A stretch of 64,000 bases of DNA, taken from the NCBI GenBank assembly GCA_949358305.1, contig OX442317.1, forward strand, positions 8,374,186 to 8,438,185. The letters are read 5' to 3'. This document shows, piece by piece, positions 61,142-64,000 of this stretch. The first letter of the stretch is position 1. Every line of letters begins with the position of its first letter. The DNA is from Strigamia acuminata. Taxonomy: Eukaryota > Arthropoda > Chilopoda > Geophilomorpha > Linotaeniidae. The notes below the pieces were generated by a model. That model ran no database searches, was not told the DNA's origin, and was given only the letters and a program-made list of their open reading frames with translations. The position numbers and the translations under genes are program-made.

Positions 61142-63535
61142 ATGGAAGGAAAACCTGAAGAAACTACACCAGTATCGAGGAAATGGGAAGGTGAGTAATT
61201 CAATATAAAATCTCCCAATTTCATTTCAATTCCCTTAATCTTTTAATTCCAGTTTTAAACAATCCAAAATTCCAATACCGATACGAAAGAAAATACAGAG
61301 GTCCAATTAAAGCAATTATATTCGATTGGGCAGGTAAATTATTTCCATACACGTTATCAGTCGCCGATAAAATCAAACTCAATTTAATATAGTGTTATCA
61401 GAGCCTATTTTTAAATTTTAATCTCAAGTCACGTGACTAGATTTCAACACAAAATGCAAAGATTGTATTAAATTTCCATCTAGTTCTAACTGGAAGATTA
61501 TTTGTTTTATATTCAATGGACAGGCCTTTATTCTATCAAGCAATCAGTCATGTGGTTTCATTATTCTATTTACCAAGCTTTAGTTGTGTAATTGTGTAGG
61601 GTGAGCTAGATAGACCTGACGAGTGACGATTTTGAAAATGTAATTACACCGTAATTAATTAATTATTAATTAGAAAATTTCTTCAATTGGGGCCTTGAAA
61701 AAGGATGCTCGAAGGGCCCCACAGTGGTACAGCAATCGAACAACCAGCGTTTGGCTCGCTAACCAACAAGAATAGCTTCGCTAAAATTTTGGTTTTTTTC
61801 CAAAATTTACATTTCGCTAATTGTCGCTATCGCTATCTAGCCCAAGTTGTGTTTTCTTGAATAAAATGTAGCTACGGTTTAGCTAAAAAGCCCATTAACC
61901 CATATTTGACTCGTTGCTACGCCACTGGCCTCCAGACCGTGAATACGCCTCTGCCCATTTATTTATTCATTTATTTATTTATTTATTTATTGGTAGCATG
62001 GTTATTACCTTCGGTTTGTGTAATTTTTGCAGGAACAGTGATTGACTGTGGTGTTTTTGCGCCAACTAAGACATTCAAGAAGATCTTTGAATCGGAAGGT
62101 GTATCCTTAACCGACGCGGAAGCTCGTGGACCAATGGGCCTTGACAAACGCGTGAGTTGTGTATAGGAATTTGCCAATTGCCAAAGCAGGTATATTGATT
62201 CCTCCGTGTGATTAGACGCACATTGAAAGAATACTGCAAGATCAGAATGTTAAAGAGCGGTGGTTCGAAACGCACGGTGAATTTCACACCAACGACGACA
62301 TTGATCGAATGTACGACAGTTTCGTCCCAACTCATAAATCTGTATTGCCAGAAAATTCAAAAATAATCGATGGTATTCACCAAAATACACACTAGCTGCA
62401 TTCAAAAATTAAAATAACAATTTTAGTTTAAGTGTGTTTTAAGTTTTAACATGGGTTTAAACAGGAAATGATGTCATTTTTGGTTTAAAATTGAAGTAAA
62501 ACACAAAATATTTTAGTTTTTGAATGCAGCTACTGAAAAGCAATTAGAATGTTAGGACGACTCGTTTCAGGGGTACCCGCCACCGTACGCAGTCTGGTTA
62601 ATCACTACAAGCTGAAAATAGGATCGACAACCGGCTACCCTACACCGATCCTCAAGGAACTACTGGATGCAGCTTCCACTCAGGGTTTTGTGCCCGATTC
62701 GTCCGTGGCAGCCGATGAGGTCCCACGTGCAAGACCCTGTCCTCATATGATTTGGTTGACGGCTATACGCTTGGATGTTCATCCGATTCAAGCAATCATC
62801 AAAGTCGATGACACGGTCGATGGGATTCGAGAAGGCTTGGCTGCTGGCTGCTGGACCGTGGGAGTTGCGAAAACGGCAAGTCGGGAAAGACCGATGCCTT
62901 GTTCACACTTGAACCACTTTTAGAAACTCTTGCGTTCACACTTGTTCTAGTTTTCCACAACTCGGGACTAAATGGCCACTTCGAAGTGTCGCAACTCTAA
63001 AACACGACCCAAAGAATCATCCGTTCTAAGTGCGAACGGTCTGAAACAAACATTGTGTAAATTAGACTTTCCAAAAGTCATAACTTCTACAAAAGTGGTT
63101 TAAGTGTGAACTAGGCATACATTAGTAATAAGTTCGACAATTTCGACTATCAAAATCGACGTTGTCAGAGGTTCGGATAAGTTCGTTGATGAAAATGCTG
63201 CTGCAGCTTGGCATTCACTCTTTGAGTGTCAAATTCATAAATATATACATTGTGCCTGACACTGAGGGTCTGTGCAAACTGCAAAGGCAAAAATACTGAC
63301 AAGTGAAAGAATTAATCGTTGATTTTTTTCTTGTTGTTTACTGCAGGGAAATTATATGGCTGCAACAGAGATAGAACTTCATGCAATGACAGTGAAAGAA
63401 TATGAACAGAGACTACAGAAAGCTTATGATATTTTAGCTGAATCCGGTGCCCATTATCTGATTGACAGCGTAGTCGATTTACCAATTATTATTGATGATA
63501 TTAATACAAGATTAAGTCGAGGTGAAACCCCATAA
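61142..63535 (+). CDS. phnX: Phosphonoacetaldehyde hydrolase (phosphonatase)
   Basis: Six exons join in frame: 61142-61190, 61253-61333, 62033-62151, 62216-62372, 62571-62875, 63347-63535, giving 299 residues (307 if ATG 61118 is used). It is a HAD-superfamily enzyme cleaving phosphonoacetaldehyde to acetaldehyde and phosphate, the last step of 2-aminoethylphosphonate breakdown. FDWAGTVID places the nucleophile at Asp41. MGLDKRTHI gives the Schiff-base Lys82. The 41-residue gap equals that between Asp12 and Lys53 in the Bacillus enzyme. Later motifs are GSTTGYP, ARPCPHM and KVDDTVDGI (Mg site). Introns 1-4 are GT-AG. Intron 5 starts with GC (GCAAGT). The acceptor at 62570 was chosen because it restores the family-like GVPATV joint. 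Two MITEs sit in introns. All catalytic residues look intact. Confidence 0.93.
62393..62532 (+). mobile_element. 140-bp MITE in intron 4 of phnX
   Basis: The ends TAGCTGCATTCAAAAA and TTTTTGAATGCAGCTA are perfect inverted repeats carrying the TA target. Without it the intron would be about 58 bp, the normal size here. It ends 38 bases before the acceptor and offers decoy AG sites. An inverted copy of equal length is at 30753-30892. Confidence 0.9.
62894..63118. mobile_element. 225-bp MITE in intron 5 of phnX
   Basis: The left end TTCACACTTGAACCACTTTT, preceded by ATGCCTTG, pairs with the inverted right end AAAAGTGGTTTAAGTGTGAA followed by CTAGGCAT. There are few mismatches over 30 bp. It begins 18 bases after the GC donor. 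Related right ends occur at 3307-3342 and near 55280-55320. Confidence 0.82.
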
Positions 63536-63694
63536 GGACTGATAATAATGTATTTTTAAATGATTATATTATATATGGGATCTAAACATTGGAGATGAGA
63601 TTGAAATCGATTTGATTGATTATTATCACAACTTGTTTATCGGTTTGATATGTTATTTTACCAATATTAATATGTATTTTTTTTAAATAGTTTA

Positions 63695-63700
63695 AATAAA
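63695..63700 (+). terminator. Polyadenylation signal of phnX
   Basis: AATAAA stands 160 bases after the phnX stop codon and is followed by a T-rich stretch, as expected of a cleavage region. Confidence 0.65.
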
Positions 63701-63961
63701 GTCAATTTTATTCTCATTTTCACTTGAAAAATATATATACGTAAGAAAAATAAAATTTTGGATTATTAGTTTGTCATATTTGGATACGGTATCGGTCTTC
63801 CTCTAGTCACCCGTGTTTTGTTTTCTTGCCGTTAGCGCCGTTAGTCACTTCGCCTTTTGATGAAACCAAAAATAAAAGCAGACCGAACCTCGTGGTACAA
63901 AAAGTTGTGCTTTTCAATTTTTGGGCAAATAATTATTAATTATTTGTTTTAAATACCCAAA

Positions 63962-64000
63962 ATGGCACCTACGTGTTGTATCTGCCAGAACCGGGCCGTC
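63962..64000 (+). CDS. Start of a possible Cys-rich (zinc-finger-like) protein, cut by the window end
   Basis: An ATG preceded by CCCAAA opens a frame of 13 codons reading MAPTCCICQNRAV up to the last base. The CCxC arrangement right after the start resembles the beginning of THAP, RING or similar zinc-binding domains, but 13 residues cannot decide. The interval between the phnX polyadenylation signal and this ATG is about 260 bp. Confidence 0.3.
   Translation, partial: MAPTCCICQNRAV

Noticed and set aside
60946-61224. 92-codon minus-strand ORF opposite phnX exon 1
   Set aside because: It is antisense to the supported phnX exon and leader and shows no domain.
62530-62570. Alternative phnX exon starts at 62530 or 62541
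   Set aside because: 62530 leads to an in-frame stop. 62541 adds ten residues absent from the family. The acceptor TTTCAG at 62570 restores the expected joint.
62373-62570. Intron created by the MITE (introner-like event)
   Set aside because: With the acceptor at 62570 a normal 58-bp intron remains after removing the MITE, so the intron probably existed before the insertion.

Overview
The window looks like AT-rich nuclear DNA of an invertebrate, most likely an arthropod. It has spliced genes with many short introns of about 50-70 bp, abundant small DNA transposons and minisatellites, and a short run of the arthropod-type telomere motif TTAGG (as CCTAA, 58010-58030). No bacterial operon, CRISPR array, rRNA or convincing tRNA is visible. 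The species cannot be named from the sequence.

Left edge (1-2.6 kb): one plausible coding exon on the minus strand (817-1315). It carries an eh1-like Groucho-binding motif and a PLNLS CtBP-binding motif, as in the N-terminus of a homeobox-type repressor; the rest of that gene would lie left of the window. A GC-rich stretch flanks it.

2.6-43 kb: about 40 kb in which no protein-coding gene could be supported. It holds GC-rich islands, MITE-like elements with terminal inverted repeats, and a series of unrelated minisatellites with 20-31 bp monomers. The largest is a 31-bp satellite at 40318-42453 with higher-order structure. Long ORFs inside these arrays are artefacts of repeat periods.

43.9-49.3 kb: six tandem copies (601-652 bp apart) of a unit whose core has three nested inverted repeats, then a second tandem duplication of about 1.2 kb. 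Splice-like signals recur on the minus strand, so this may be decaying repeated exons or a structured-RNA locus.

49.3-63.6 kb: the main gene-bearing region. Two paralogous nine-exon GMC-family flavin oxidoreductase genes lie on the minus strand (50629-53355 and 55450-59973). Head-to-head with the second lies a six-exon phosphonoacetaldehyde hydrolase (phnX-like) gene on the plus strand, 61142-63535. A relic of the phnX 5' region at 49.3-50.3 kb and a third promoter fragment at 53.55-53.68 kb show that the GMC-promoter-phnX unit was tandemly duplicated. Both GMC copies are damaged at the active site in different ways: the left has His to Arg at the first catalytic position, and the right has a 26-bp microduplication frameshift just before an intact His. 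Each copy acquired its own transposons, and the other copy preserves the empty site.

Right edge: the first 13 codons of a possible Cys-rich protein begin at 63962.
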